This document shows positions 7,752 to 17,134 of a DNA stretch of 58,080 nucleotides, in pieces (position 1 is the first letter of the stretch; every line of letters starts with the position of its first letter). The position numbers and the translations under genes were made by a program. A model generated the notes under the pieces. It was given only the letters and a program-made list of their open reading frames with translations. It made no database searches and had not been told where the DNA came from. Source of the stretch: Puniceicoccales bacterium (GTDB taxonomy: Bacteria > Verrucomicrobiota > Verrucomicrobiia > Opitutales > JAIRKQ01); contig JAISBO010000040.1 in NCBI GenBank assembly GCA_031266155.1, positions 1-58,080 of the forward strand. The letters run 5' to 3'.

Positions 7752-9104
7752 TTATAACAAAACAGACGCTATCCAGCCGAACAAAAATGTCGGAATGGTT
7801 AGATGTAGGAACGTTGGGATTGCGGTATCGCGGACCAACGAGTGTTGCCCATCCACATTTAATCCCATGGTTGGTCCAAGTATGGAATCCGACGCCGGGG
7901 ATCCTGCATCCCCCGTAATTCCGGACACGGCCACTATTATTGCAATGGCAGCTGGACTAAACCCCAATTTTAACCCCAGAGGGACATACACGGTAGCAAC
8001 GATCGGAACCGTAGAAAACGATGATCCAATGCCAACGGATATCAAAAATCCTAAAAACAACATGCTAAACGATGCTAGGATTTTGCTATTTAGCATATGC
8101 ACGCTAAGCCAATTTACAATTTCGTCAATGCCGCCAGATATTCGCAGGCTATACCCGAATCCGGCAGCAGCTATCATGGTAAATGATATTAGGGCCATCA
8201 TTTTGAATCCACCGGCGACCACATCATCCGAATCTTTTTTTCTTATGACACCACCGAGCGACAGGAAAAAAAATCCCAGCAATGCGCTTAGAATGATGGC
8301 TTTAACCAGCAGTTGCGTTACCAATGCGGCAACTATTGCAAGGCATGAAACGATGAAATCTTTTCGGGAAAATGCCGCTTCCTTTTCCAAACCTCTCACC
8401 CTAGCATCCTTGTAGCGCCTCGGTTTCCCATATCTAACAAAGGCAAGTAGCAACCCTACCAACATTCCCAAAGCTGGATACAGCAATGCACGGATTAAAT
8501 CCTGTACCGAAATATCCATGCCATTGGCATGTAGGTAATATAACATGATATTTTCTAGAAAAATTTCACCGAATCCCATTGGAATAATCATGTAGGCGAC
8601 TATTACTCCAAATGTGATGATGCAGGCAATCAACCGACGGTCAATTTGCATGGCATTAAAAACTCCAATCATTGGAGGAATTAGAATGGGAATGAATGCA
8701 ATGTGTACGGGGATGATATTTTTACAGGCGATGGCCATCGCTCCTATGGTGAAAAATATAACAAACTTAGCCTGCCTATCCCTTCCCACGCCTGCGATGC
8801 GTTCTTCTCCTTCACTGGAATTGATATTTAATAGGCGGACCATTTTTGCCATCAGAAAATTCGAAAATCCGGAATGGGCCAAAGCAGATGCGAATGCCCC
8901 CAGAATGGCATAGCTTAGGGCAATTTTTGCACCACCTCCAAGTCCTTCTGAAAAATTGGAAACCGCACTTTCGAAGGATGCTCCACTGACCAATCCACAA
9001 ACGATGGCTCCCGTTGTCAGTGCAATCACTACATTTACGCGCAGCACGCATATTATCAAATATACAAGTGAAATTGAAACGATAACTGGATTGAATATTA
9101 ACAT
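7752..9104 (-). CDS. Na+/H+ antiporter family transporter (NhaC/YuiF type)
   Basis: 450 residues with about 11-12 hydrophobic segments. The sequence follows the YuiF-like branch of the NhaC/ion-transporter superfamily: an N-terminal 'VYLIICVLRVNVVIALTTGAI', a central 'YAILGAFASALAHSGFSNFL', and a C-terminal 'VSGITGDAGSPASDSILGP' re-entrant-type motif. Members exchange Na+ for H+, or in some cases import amino acids, so the substrate is uncertain. It is monocistronic, with 127 bases separating it from dapA. Together with a possibly Na+-coupled HppA it would fit a cell that maintains a sodium gradient. Confidence 0.82.
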   Translation of the reverse strand: MLIFNPVIVSISLVYLIICVLRVNVVIALTTGAIVCGLVSGASFESAVSNFSEGLGGGAKIALSYAILGAFASALAHSGFSNFLMAKMVRLLNINSSEGEERIAGVGRDRQAKFVIFFTIGAMAIACKNIIPVHIAFIPILIPPMIGVFNAMQIDRRLIACIITFGVIVAYMIIPMGFGEIFLENIMLYYLHANGMDISVQDLIRALLYPALGMLVGLLLAFVRYGKPRRYKDARVRGLEKEAAFSRKDFIVSCLAIVAALVTQLLVKAIILSALLGFFFLSLGGVIRKKDSDDVVAGGFKMMALISFTMIAAAGFGYSLRISGGIDEIVNWLSVHMLNSKILASFSMLFLGFLISVGIGSSFSTVPIVATVYVPLGLKLGFSPAAIAIIVAVSGITGDAGSPASDSILGPTMGLNVDGQHSLVRDTAIPTFLHLTIPTFLFGWIASVLL

Positions 9105-9170
9105 GCGACTAAAATTACACGTGGTCTAAAAAAATCAAACTGCAAGCAAATAATCGAACCGGTGCAATTA

Positions 9171-9200
9171 CATAAAATTAGGGGCCGACTAAGTCGGCCC
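9171..9200 (-). terminator. Terminator downstream of groEL
   Basis: GGGCCGAC-TAA-GTCGGCCC (9182-9200) forms an 8-bp GC-rich stem with a three-base loop. Read on the minus strand it lies 35 bases past the groEL stop and is followed by a short, interrupted T run (CTAATTTTA). It would end the dnaK-groES-groEL transcript. Confidence 0.7.
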
Positions 9201-9234
9201 ACCTAAGCTTTAATAATGTAACTGAATTTGCTCG

Positions 9235-10860
9235 TTACATCATGCCACCCATACCGTTCATGTCTGGCATAGCGGCATTCCCTTTTTTCTCATCCGGCAA
9301 TTCGGAAATCATACATTCGGTCGTCAGCAATAATCCGGCAATGGACGCTGCATTCTGTAGGGATGCACGGGTTACCTTTGTCGGGTCCACAACGCCGGAT
9401 TTCATTAGGTCCTCGAAGTTTCCAGTTACGACATTGTAGCCGAAAGACCCGGTCCCTTTTAAAACCTCTTGAACGACGATGGAACCTTCTACTCCCGCAT
9501 TTTCACAAAGTTGGCGCAGAGGAGCTTCGATGGCACGGCGTACGATTTGAACACCAATTGCAATATCGCCCGTTTCCTCAAGAGATTCAATGGCACTGTG
9601 TGTCCGCAAAAGGGCAACGCTTCCACCGGCAGAAATACCTTCTTCGACGGCCGCACGGGTAGCGTGCAGAGCATCGTCGACGCGGTCTTTCTTTTCCTTC
9701 ATTTCTGGTTCGGTAGCTGCACCAATGCTGATGACTGCTACTCCACCGGCTAATTTTGCCAGCCGCTCCTGCAACTTTTCTTTGTCATAGTCGGAAGTCG
9801 CTTCTTCTATCTGTTTGCGGATCAATTTTATGCGAGCAGTAATATCGGTACTACTTCCACTGCCTTCCACGATCGTGGTGTGTTCTTTATCGACGGTAAT
9901 GCGTTTTGCCCGTCCCAGGTCTTCAAGTTTGATGCTTTCGAGTTTGATCCCCAGGTCCTCGGAGATGAATTTTCCACCCGTCAAAACGGCAATATCTTCC
10001 ATCATGGCCTTCCGGCGGTCGCCAAAACCAGGAGCTTTTACGGCACAAATGTTCAAAGTTCCTCTCAGCTTATTAACGACCAGAGTCGCCAGGGCTTCAC
10101 CTTCGACATCCTCGGCAATGATCATCAATGGTTTCCCGGACTGGGCAATTGCCTGTAGGGTTGGAAGTAACTCATTCAAGTTTGAAATTTTCTTCTCGAA
10201 AATAAGAACATAGGCATTTTCCAATACACACTCCATGCTGTCCGGATTATTGACAAAATATGGACTCAGGTACCCTTTGTCGAATTGCATACCTTCCACC
10301 ACGTCGAGGGTGGTTTCGATGGTCTTTGCTTCCTCCACCGTTATTGTACCATCCTTGCCAACACGTTTCATTGCTTCGGCTATGATACTACCAATTTCTT
10401 CATCCCAATTCGCAGAAACCGTTGCAACTTGACGAATTTCGTCGCCCTCCACCTTTTTGGAAGTCTTGGCTAATTCAGCAACAGCAGCTTCGACCGCCTT
10501 GTCGATACCACGTTTTATGTATATGGGATTGGCCCCAGCTGCAACGTTTTTCAACCCTTCACGGTAGATTGCCGCGGCAAGAATTGTAGCGGTCGTTGTA
10601 CCATCTCCGGCCACATCGGATGTTTTGGAAGCTACCTCTTTGACCATCTGGGCACCCATATTTTCAAAGGGGTCCTTCAGGTCTATTTCCTTCGCAACAC
10701 TGACGCCATCCTTGGTAACCGTTGGAGCTCCAAACTTTTTATCAAGAATCACATTCCTCCCTTTCGGGCCAAGGGTAATTTTGACAGCATCTGCCAATTG
10801 TGTCACCCCGGATAGAATCTTTTTCCTAGCCTGCTCTTCGAATATTAATTGTTTTGCCAT
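9235..10860 (-). CDS. groEL: Chaperonin GroEL (60 kDa)
   Basis: 541 residues, full length. GroEL is the 14-mer ring that folds proteins in an ATP-driven cage with GroES. Visible signatures include 'GPKGRNVIL', the nucleotide site 'DGTTTATILAAAI', the family signature 'AAVEEGISAGGSVALL' and the flexible 'MPDMNGMGGMM' tail. The minus-strand ribosome-binding site AAGGAAA lies seven bases before ATG. It is the last gene of dnaK-groES-groEL, 33 bases after groES and followed by a strong hairpin. No second groEL is in the window. Confidence 0.99.
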   Translation of the reverse strand: MAKQLIFEEQARKKILSGVTQLADAVKITLGPKGRNVILDKKFGAPTVTKDGVSVAKEIDLKDPFENMGAQMVKEVASKTSDVAGDGTTTATILAAAIYREGLKNVAAGANPIYIKRGIDKAVEAAVAELAKTSKKVEGDEIRQVATVSANWDEEIGSIIAEAMKRVGKDGTITVEEAKTIETTLDVVEGMQFDKGYLSPYFVNNPDSMECVLENAYVLIFEKKISNLNELLPTLQAIAQSGKPLMIIAEDVEGEALATLVVNKLRGTLNICAVKAPGFGDRRKAMMEDIAVLTGGKFISEDLGIKLESIKLEDLGRAKRITVDKEHTTIVEGSGSSTDITARIKLIRKQIEEATSDYDKEKLQERLAKLAGGVAVISIGAATEPEMKEKKDRVDDALHATRAAVEEGISAGGSVALLRTHSAIESLEETGDIAIGVQIVRRAIEAPLRQLCENAGVEGSIVVQEVLKGTGSFGYNVVTGNFEDLMKSGVVDPTKVTRASLQNAASIAGLLLTTECMISELPDEKKGNAAMPDMNGMGGMM

Positions 10861-10893
10861 AGTAAATTTCCTTTCTTTGATTGTTTTCCCAAA

Positions 10894-11190
10894 TTATCCC
10901 AAAACCGCTAAAATATCATCCTGCCTTAGCACAACTAAGGTTTCCTTGTCACGTTTTACCTCCGTCCCGCCATACTTACTAATGAAGACACGATCCCCGA
11001 CTTTCACTTCAAACTCCAGGACCTTGCCTTCATCGTTTCTACCGGAACCCAGGGCAATAACTTCTGCTTCCTGGGAGGCTTCCTTAGCAGCATCAGGAAT
11101 AATGATACCACCTTTTATCTGTTCCTGTTCTTCAATTTTCTTGACGAGAACACGATTCCCTAACGGTTTAATTTTAGTTTTAGTTTCCAT
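10894..11190 (-). CDS. groES: Co-chaperonin GroES (10 kDa)
   Basis: 98 residues, full length. GroES is the heptameric lid of GroEL. It opens with 'IKPLGNRVLVKKIE', the mobile loop 'EEQEQIKGGIIIPDAAKE' contains the GGI-hydrophobic contact for GroEL, and 'GDRVFISKYGGTEV' is the conserved C-terminal strand. It lies 25 bases after dnaK and 33 before groEL on the same strand. The ATG has no obvious close ribosome-binding site, although GGAAGAA lies about 16 bases upstream. Confidence 0.98.
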   Translation of the reverse strand: METKTKIKPLGNRVLVKKIEEQEQIKGGIIIPDAAKEASQEAEVIALGSGRNDEGKVLEFEVKVGDRVFISKYGGTEVKRDKETLVVLRQDDILAVLG

Positions 11191-11215
11191 AGCTTATAAT
11201 TGTAAAAAATTCTTC

Positions 11216-13165
11216 CTATTTGTCTTTATTTGCATCGTCAACAACTTCGAAATCCGCATCGACTACCTTATCCTTTGCATTTTCCGCATTTGCAGATTGG
11301 GCACCCTCGGGAGCCCCTTGGGCGGTCTGATTAGGTTGTGCTTGGGAATACAAATCCTGGGCCATTCCTTGGAATACCGTGGTTAACTTTTCCCTGGCAG
11401 CTTTTAACTCGTCCACCTTTGCATCATTGTTTTCAAAAACTTTCTTCGCTTCTGCAATGGCATCCTCGAGAGGTTTTCGTTTTTCATCGCTCAGATTGCC
11501 ACCGAGTTCTTTTAATTGCTTTTCGGTTTGATAGATAAAATTATCTAGCTGATTCCTTTCCTCGACGGCCTCCTTGTGCTTTTTATCCTCTTCCGCATGA
11601 GCCTCCGCTTCCTTTCTAAATTTTTCAATTTCTTCATCGGATAAGCCTGAAGCACTGGTAATGGTAATTTTTTGATCCTTCCCCGTGCCCTTATCCTTCG
11701 CTGTCACATGGAGAATACCATTCGCATCAATGTCAAATGTTACTTCAATCTGTGGTACACCGCGGGAAGCAATGGGAATACCATCCAATCTAAATTGTCC
11801 GAGCAACTTATTATCCCGAGCCATGGGGCGTTCCCCTTGCAAAACTTGAATATCAACGGCTGTTTGATTTTCAGCATAGGTGGAAAATATCTGCGTCTTT
11901 TTCGTCGGAATGGTGGTGTTGCGATCTATCATCGGAGTAAAAACTCCACCCGCCGTCTCAATACCAAGTGTCAAAGGGGTTACATCGAGCAACAGTACTT
12001 CCGTCACTTCTCCCTGCAAAACTCCACCCTGTATGGCCGCTCCAATTGCTACAACTTCATCGGGATTTACGCCCTGGTGCGGAGTTTTACCGACAAATTG
12101 TTTTGCAATATCGACTACTTTTGGCGAGCGAGTCATGCCTCCAACAAGCACCAATTCAGAAATTTCAGATGTAGAAATGGCAGCATCCTTGAGACAATTT
12201 TTACACGGTCCCAACGTCCGTTGGTACAAATCATCACAAATTTTTTCTAGCTGCGAACGGGTCAATGAAATGTTCAAATGTTTTGGTCCAGTTGCATCCG
12301 CCGTAATGAATGGCAAATTAATGTCCACTTGTATTGCGGAAGACAATGCAATCTTGGCCTTTTCTGCTTCTTCCTTTAGTCGCTGGGCCGCCATTGGATC
12401 TTTTCTCAAATCTATCCCGTTTTCCTTTTGAAATGTATCCGCCAGCCAGTCGATCAACCTTTTGTCCCAATCATCTCCTCCAAGTAGGGTGTCCCCATTG
12501 GTGGCCTTTACTTCAAAGACACCATCTCCAATTTCCAAAATGGAAACGTCGAATGTTCCTCCACCAAGGTCATAGACGGCAATTTTTTCGTCTTTCTTTT
12601 TATCTAGGCCATAGGCCAAAGATGCGGCAGTCGGTTCGTTGATAATACGTAAAACTTCGAGGCCTGCGATTTTTCCAGCATCCTTCGTCGCTTGCCGCTG
12701 AGAATCATTGAAATAGGCAGGCACCGTGATAACAGCTTGCGTGATAGGGCAGCCCAAATATGTTTCCGCATCTGCCTTTAACTTTGCTAGAATCATCGAT
12801 GAAATTTGCTCCGGAGAAAACCGTTCCGTTTTATTTCCGACCTGACATTCAATCCACGCATCACCGTTGTGTCCTTCAACGACCTTATACGGCAAATTCT
12901 TCACCAGGCTTTGAATTTCACTGAGCTTATGCCCAATCAAACGTTTCGCTGAAAAAATTGTATTCTGAGGATTTGTAACCGCCTGGCGCTTGGCAGCTTG
13001 ACCAACTACCCGTTCCCCTGTTTTTGTAAAAGCGACGATGGATGGTGTTGTTCTTGCCCCTTCGGCATTGGGAACGACAACCGCTTCACCGCCTTCCATA
13101 ACGGCCATGCAAGAATTAGTCGTACCCAAATCGATTCCCAAAATTTTAGACTTTTTATTACTCAT
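11216..13165 (-). CDS. dnaK: Chaperone DnaK (Hsp70)
   Basis: 649 residues, full length. The ATPase domain begins 'KILGIDLGTTNSCMAVMEGG' and contains 'VYDLGGGTFDVSIL' and 'LVGGMTRSPKV'. The linker 'LLLDVTPLTLGIET' leads into the substrate-binding domain, and the lid ends with 'VVDADFEVVDDANKDK'. The start is supported by AGAGGTGA seven bases before ATG. It lies 63 bases after the solute-binding protein gene and heads a unit with groES-groEL. Neither grpE nor dnaJ is adjacent. I find no CIRCE (HrcA) palindrome upstream. Confidence 0.99.
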   Translation of the reverse strand: MSNKKSKILGIDLGTTNSCMAVMEGGEAVVVPNAEGARTTPSIVAFTKTGERVVGQAAKRQAVTNPQNTIFSAKRLIGHKLSEIQSLVKNLPYKVVEGHNGDAWIECQVGNKTERFSPEQISSMILAKLKADAETYLGCPITQAVITVPAYFNDSQRQATKDAGKIAGLEVLRIINEPTAASLAYGLDKKKDEKIAVYDLGGGTFDVSILEIGDGVFEVKATNGDTLLGGDDWDKRLIDWLADTFQKENGIDLRKDPMAAQRLKEEAEKAKIALSSAIQVDINLPFITADATGPKHLNISLTRSQLEKICDDLYQRTLGPCKNCLKDAAISTSEISELVLVGGMTRSPKVVDIAKQFVGKTPHQGVNPDEVVAIGAAIQGGVLQGEVTEVLLLDVTPLTLGIETAGGVFTPMIDRNTTIPTKKTQIFSTYAENQTAVDIQVLQGERPMARDNKLLGQFRLDGIPIASRGVPQIEVTFDIDANGILHVTAKDKGTGKDQKITITSASGLSDEEIEKFRKEAEAHAEEDKKHKEAVEERNQLDNFIYQTEKQLKELGGNLSDEKRKPLEDAIAEAKKVFENNDAKVDELKAAREKLTTVFQGMAQDLYSQAQPNQTAQGAPEGAQSANAENAKDKVVDADFEVVDDANKDK

Positions 13166-13228
13166 AAATCACCTCTACAATCTTCACTTATGGCAAATTA
13201 TGAGCAAATTCTATGCCAAATCTGTCGC

Positions 13229-14899
13229 CTAAGACCTTCCATCTGCAATTTTCTTGGCTTTTAGATATTGTTTTCTGAACTTTTTAGTTATTTTATTCTG
13301 CAGGTTCGCTATTTTTAAAATGTCTTTGCCATCGAAAATCGGAATGATGTTCGAATAAATATTGTCACAGCTCAAATCTTCAAGGGCTGCCATCACCTGG
13401 TAGGCTTTTTCAGCATCCTCCACTCGGCCATCCTTTCGAGCTTGAATTATCGACCACATCGCATCCGATAGCTCATCATGGGTGTCGATGAACGCTAGTT
13501 TTACAAGCGAACCCATTATGTTTGATAGTTTGCTAGTCCACTCTTCATGGGATATAAATAGGGAGGCAAATTTATAGGGATTTATGTCTGGAGAACACCT
13601 ATATTGGGCGTATTGGGTATCGTAAATTGTTTTCAATATGGGGGTACGCCGCATGGTAGCTTTCATCGGGCCGCCAGGCGTATGCAGGTTAAAGTCTAGC
13701 AGTTTTTGCCCCTCCAATGAGAGGATAAATTCGATAAAATTCTTTGCCAGTTCTGGATGTTCCGCTCCCCTAAAAATCCCTATGGGGTCGGGCGAAGGAG
13801 CTCCACCGGCATAGGGCATGACAAATTTAAATCGATTGCTCCCGCTCCGCTCTTCCAAATGTTTTGACTCCGCGAATCCGTAAAAATCGACGGTTATGCC
13901 AACCAGGCAATTCCCAGCCAACACATCTATCACCGGCCTAGTTGTAGACTCGGTAAAATATCTCCCATTAGCAACGATTTTCTGTATGAGGCGTAATCCA
14001 TTGATCCAACCCTCCCCTATGATTTTTTCTTCATCTTCCTTCGACAATTTGTCAACGTTAAGCCTGTTTTTCAAATCGTCGTAGCAAATTTGCATCTGCT
14101 GCTGAACCAGCATCATGAGCGCTTTTTGTGTGGAACTACTCCTCGTTGGATCAACGACGGCTACTTTTTTAAAAAACTCAGGACGGCCGATATCCATCCA
14201 AGTCTTCGGGAAAAACGGAATGCCTTCCGCTAGAATGGCTTCACTGTTATAAATTATCCCAAACCCCGTAAGAGATCCCCCAAACCATCTCCCGTGTTCA
14301 TCCCGTAGCCTATTACCGGATAAAAACTCCGGTATGGTATCTTCGGAAAACATTTCAGGGTGTTCGATCAATAGACTGGATGGGATCAGATTTCCTTTCG
14401 ACGATTGAGCCTCAAATTCATAGACACCACCACCAAACAAAATATCGATTCCGCATCCCACATTTGATTTAAAAAACTCATGCGTAATTTCCACCTCCAG
14501 CCCATGTTCCGGTAATTGTAATTTTTTTTCGGACCTGGATGCGAATGCAGCAATAACGCCACTATCCCACGTGCGGTGCAATTCATTGACCCAATGCAAA
14601 CGAAAATTATTCGCGTACATGGTTTCAATATACCTTGTGGCATCGCGACCTCCTCCCTGATGCCTCCAATCTATGTTAACTTCCTTCCCTGTCTTTGCCC
14701 TATACCATTTTTTAAACCCAATGGCATATTCTCTTCTCAGGATTTCATTGTGGGGGGTCATGATGGTCAAGGTTTCGGCGTCACTAATCGGAACAACGGT
14801 GTTCGCTTTTTCCCTAAAAACAAACGGCAGGCTGACCACCAGTAGTATCAGAAACAGGATTACTATTTTTTTTGGATCAAACATTCTTTTGTCAATCAA
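13229..14899 (-). CDS. ABC transporter extracellular solute-binding protein (family 1 type)
   Basis: 556 residues, larger than most family 1 binding proteins (about 330-450). An N-terminal membrane/signal segment (about 11-29) is followed by 'LTIMTPHNEILRREYAIGFKKWY', the usual first strand-helix of iron/polyamine-type binding proteins. Further blocks 'RDATRYIETMYANNF', 'FGGSLTGFGIIYNSEAI' and 'PKTWMDIGRPEFF' fit the Fe3+/thiamine/phosphonate binding-protein fold. 'GGAPSPDPIGIFRGAEHPELAKNF' is also typical. The segment ends 'ILKIANLQNKITKKFRKQYLKAKK', a basic helical tail. It overlaps the upstream ATPase gene by eight bases. No permease gene is adjacent. The substrate cannot be stated. Confidence 0.82.
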   Translation of the reverse strand: MIDKRMFDPKKIVILFLILLVVSLPFVFREKANTVVPISDAETLTIMTPHNEILRREYAIGFKKWYRAKTGKEVNIDWRHQGGGRDATRYIETMYANNFRLHWVNELHRTWDSGVIAAFASRSEKKLQLPEHGLEVEITHEFFKSNVGCGIDILFGGGVYEFEAQSSKGNLIPSSLLIEHPEMFSEDTIPEFLSGNRLRDEHGRWFGGSLTGFGIIYNSEAILAEGIPFFPKTWMDIGRPEFFKKVAVVDPTRSSSTQKALMMLVQQQMQICYDDLKNRLNVDKLSKEDEEKIIGEGWINGLRLIQKIVANGRYFTESTTRPVIDVLAGNCLVGITVDFYGFAESKHLEERSGSNRFKFVMPYAGGAPSPDPIGIFRGAEHPELAKNFIEFILSLEGQKLLDFNLHTPGGPMKATMRRTPILKTIYDTQYAQYRCSPDINPYKFASLFISHEEWTSKLSNIMGSLVKLAFIDTHDELSDAMWSIIQARKDGRVEDAEKAYQVMAALEDLSCDNIYSNIIPIFDGKDILKIANLQNKITKKFRKQYLKAKKIADGRS

Positions 14900-15968
14900 C
14901 GTCCAATATTACAACATCCTCGGAAGAAACGGTGGCGTACATACTTTTATTTTGCACATTGGTGAAATGACTAGGGTTGAGTTCCGAAATGCGCAGCACA
15001 ACACCGTCTTTCTCAAACTTAAAATGAGCGACTTCCCCAAAGTATGTCACGTTTCCAATTACCCCTCTCAGGCTATTTTCCTGGCTAGGAAAATCGTTCA
15101 GTCGAAAGCATTCCGGCCTTATGGAAATGTAAACCTTTTTCCCCGGCCTAGGATCATTGATTCCTGTGCTCAGAATCCCTCGGAAATTTCCAATTTTTGT
15201 CCTTATAATTGCCTCTCCAGAACCAATCTGAACGATCACTCCCTGGATTACGTTTGTTTCCCCCACAAATTCCGCCGTAAAGCGGGAGGAAGGAAATTTA
15301 TACAACTGCGTTGGTGTTCCGATTTGGTCAATTTTCCCCTTCGCAAATACCGCTATTCGATCTGCTATGGACAGCGCTTCTTTCTGGTCATGGGTGACAT
15401 AAATGGTCGTCACTTGATGCTCTTTGCAGATATTTCTTATTTCACAGCGCATGTCATTTCTCAGCTGGGCATCGAGATTTGACAATGGCTCGTCGAGTAG
15501 CAGACATTTTGGATGTACGACCAGTGCCCTTGCGAGAGCCACCCGCTGTTGTTGCCCACCTGACAGTTCATTCGGTTTCCTCGATACATATTGGGCAAGT
15601 TGTACCTTTTCCAAGATTTCATATACCAAATCCTTGATTTTTGCCTTTGGGGTTTTATTGTTTTCTAGTCCAAATGCGACATTTTGAAATACCGTCATGT
15701 GGGGCCATAGGGCATAATTTTGAAATACCATACCTACTTTTCGCCTGTGGGGAGGTAACTTCGTGACGTCATGCCCTCCGAAGCTTATTCGTCCTTTATT
15801 TGGCGTATAAAACCCAGCAATTGATCGCAGCAGGGTTGTTTTTCCGCATCCACTCGGCCCAAGTAAAAAGAATAATTCTCCACTGGCTACATGTAAACTT
15901 ATACTGTCAAGCGCTATCGTTGAACCAAAAGATTTGGTAAGGTTTTGAATCCTTATATCGGTCATCAA
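14892..15968 (-). CDS. ABC transporter ATP-binding protein (Fe3+/polyamine-type, with TOBE domain)
   Basis: 358 residues. Walker A is 'GPSGCGKTTLLRS', the signature 'LSGGQQQRVALARALV', Walker B 'CLLLDEPLSNLDAQL', and the H-loop 'YVTHDQKEALSIADRI'. Residues about 240-358 form the C-terminal TOBE-type regulatory domain of the FbpC/PotA/UgpC group. The gene overlaps the following binding-protein gene by eight bases (translational coupling). Neither neighbour is a permease, so the membrane part must be encoded elsewhere. A perfect 20-bp palindrome lies 32 bases before its ATG. Confidence 0.92.
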   Translation of the reverse strand: MMTDIRIQNLTKSFGSTIALDSISLHVASGELFFLLGPSGCGKTTLLRSIAGFYTPNKGRISFGGHDVTKLPPHRRKVGMVFQNYALWPHMTVFQNVAFGLENNKTPKAKIKDLVYEILEKVQLAQYVSRKPNELSGGQQQRVALARALVVHPKCLLLDEPLSNLDAQLRNDMRCEIRNICKEHQVTTIYVTHDQKEALSIADRIAVFAKGKIDQIGTPTQLYKFPSSRFTAEFVGETNVIQGVIVQIGSGEAIIRTKIGNFRGILSTGINDPRPGKKVYISIRPECFRLNDFPSQENSLRGVIGNVTYFGEVAHFKFEKDGVVLRISELNPSHFTNVQNKSMYATVSSEDVVILDVD

Positions 15969-15999
15969 TGATAATCCTTGTTGCAGTTATTCTATCCAA

Positions 16000-16019
16000 T
16001 GTCAAAAAATTTTTTGACA
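16000..16019. promoter_or_regulatory. Perfect 20-bp palindrome, candidate operator
   Basis: TGTCAAAAAATTTTTTGACA is identical on both strands over all 20 bases. It sits 32 bases before the ABC ATPase ATG and 84 bases past the stop of the CPBP protease gene. Both arms end in TTGACA on their own strand, so a -35 element overlaps it; a regulator bound here would block transcription of the ABC pair and possibly the chaperone genes behind it. An A6T6 centre is also strongly bent. Confidence 0.5.
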
Positions 16020-16103
16020 CCACCATAATTTTTGCCCTGAAGCCCCTTCTGTGGTATTCCCAAAACCAAGTCAATCCCTTATGCGGCAAGTAAGCCGAAG
16101 TAA

Positions 16104-17033
16104 TCATACTTTTTCACATTTCACAAATATCAAGCCTAGGGCCAGAAAACTTTGCAACGCAAACGATAGCCAGGTGTCCAAAATACCAACTGAATAGTAT
16201 TTGCCATCCACAAAGGTTGCCACATCCATAAAGCTACGGACATTCATTAGGGCTAATACGGTCCCAATGTGAAAAGCTATGGGACACAGCAAACTTTTGT
16301 TCTTAAGTAGCAGAAGCGATAATAATATCCCAAATACCACTAGATTTAGAAAATTCAAGGGATTAAAGCCATATCCGATGTCCATTATTGTTGGAATTAT
16401 GCATCGAAAACCAGAAAAAATTGTAACATCGGCACTATCAATTTTTAAATTATTTCTCACACCCAGGTGGCAATAGGCAAAAAATAGTGACACTAGTAAA
16501 ACGGAACATATTATGTTGAGGTTACGCAGGAGTAGGTTGAAAATTATGCCGCGGAATATAATTTCTTCCAAAAATCCTATGCTAATGGCCCCCAGGGTAA
16601 ACTTGAAAAGGTTCCAGAAATAAACTTTTGTTCCAATGGGCTTAAGCATGACAATGTTGTGTAAGGATAGCCATATAAATATCGTGCAAGCGAGAATAAA
16701 CCCGCCGATGAAAGTTAATAAAAATTTTCGCCTGCGTATTTTTGTGAGGTAGATGTCTTCCATGGAGTGGAAGCCACAGATTTTTAAAAAGGGAAACAGT
16801 AGGATAATCGATGAAATTAATTGGGATCTGTCAAAAAACTTTTCAAATCCTTTGTCGATAAAATGTTGAAATAGTTCCATCGAAAATTTACTCGCTAGGA
16901 ACTTCGCCACATAGAACAGCGCAGGGGCTAATATTGCAGCAAGGCCCAAGGTGCAAAGATAGAAAATACCGAATAAAATCATTCCATTTTTTCGGAGAGA
17001 ATAATTTTTTCTTTTAAAAAAATTGTTTTCCAT
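16104..17033 (-). CDS. CPBP family intramembrane metalloprotease
   Basis: 309 residues from the ATG at 17033 (a TTG four codons upstream is also possible). Six to eight hydrophobic segments. The CPBP/CAAX-protease motif 1 is 'IGFLEEIIFRGIIFNLLLR' with the paired Glu and Arg; motif 2 is probably 'LFFAYCHLGV' with the metal-binding His; a later His lies in 'CPIAFHIGTVLALM'. Bacterial members cleave or regulate membrane-embedded substrates, and some protect against bacteriocins. It stands alone between two ABC transporter clusters. The substrate is unknown. Confidence 0.85.
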   Translation of the reverse strand: MENNFFKRKNYSLRKNGMILFGIFYLCTLGLAAILAPALFYVAKFLASKFSMELFQHFIDKGFEKFFDRSQLISSIILLFPFLKICGFHSMEDIYLTKIRRRKFLLTFIGGFILACTIFIWLSLHNIVMLKPIGTKVYFWNLFKFTLGAISIGFLEEIIFRGIIFNLLLRNLNIICSVLLVSLFFAYCHLGVRNNLKIDSADVTIFSGFRCIIPTIMDIGYGFNPLNFLNLVVFGILLSLLLLKNKSLLCPIAFHIGTVLALMNVRSFMDVATFVDGKYYSVGILDTWLSFALQSFLALGLIFVKCEKV

Positions 17034-17134
17034 ATCTGTTCCCAATGGTTAGTTAGCAAACTATCTTTCTAAGGTATTGGAGTATATTGCAAATAAATTG
17101 ACATGCATGTTGAAAATAATTTCCTAGGCAAAAC

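Noticed and set aside
13166..13228. CIRCE/HrcA operator before dnaK
   Set aside because: No TTAGCACTC-N9-GAGTGCTAA-like repeat is present; TTTGGCATA and TTTGCCATA occur but share only a 4-bp inverted core.
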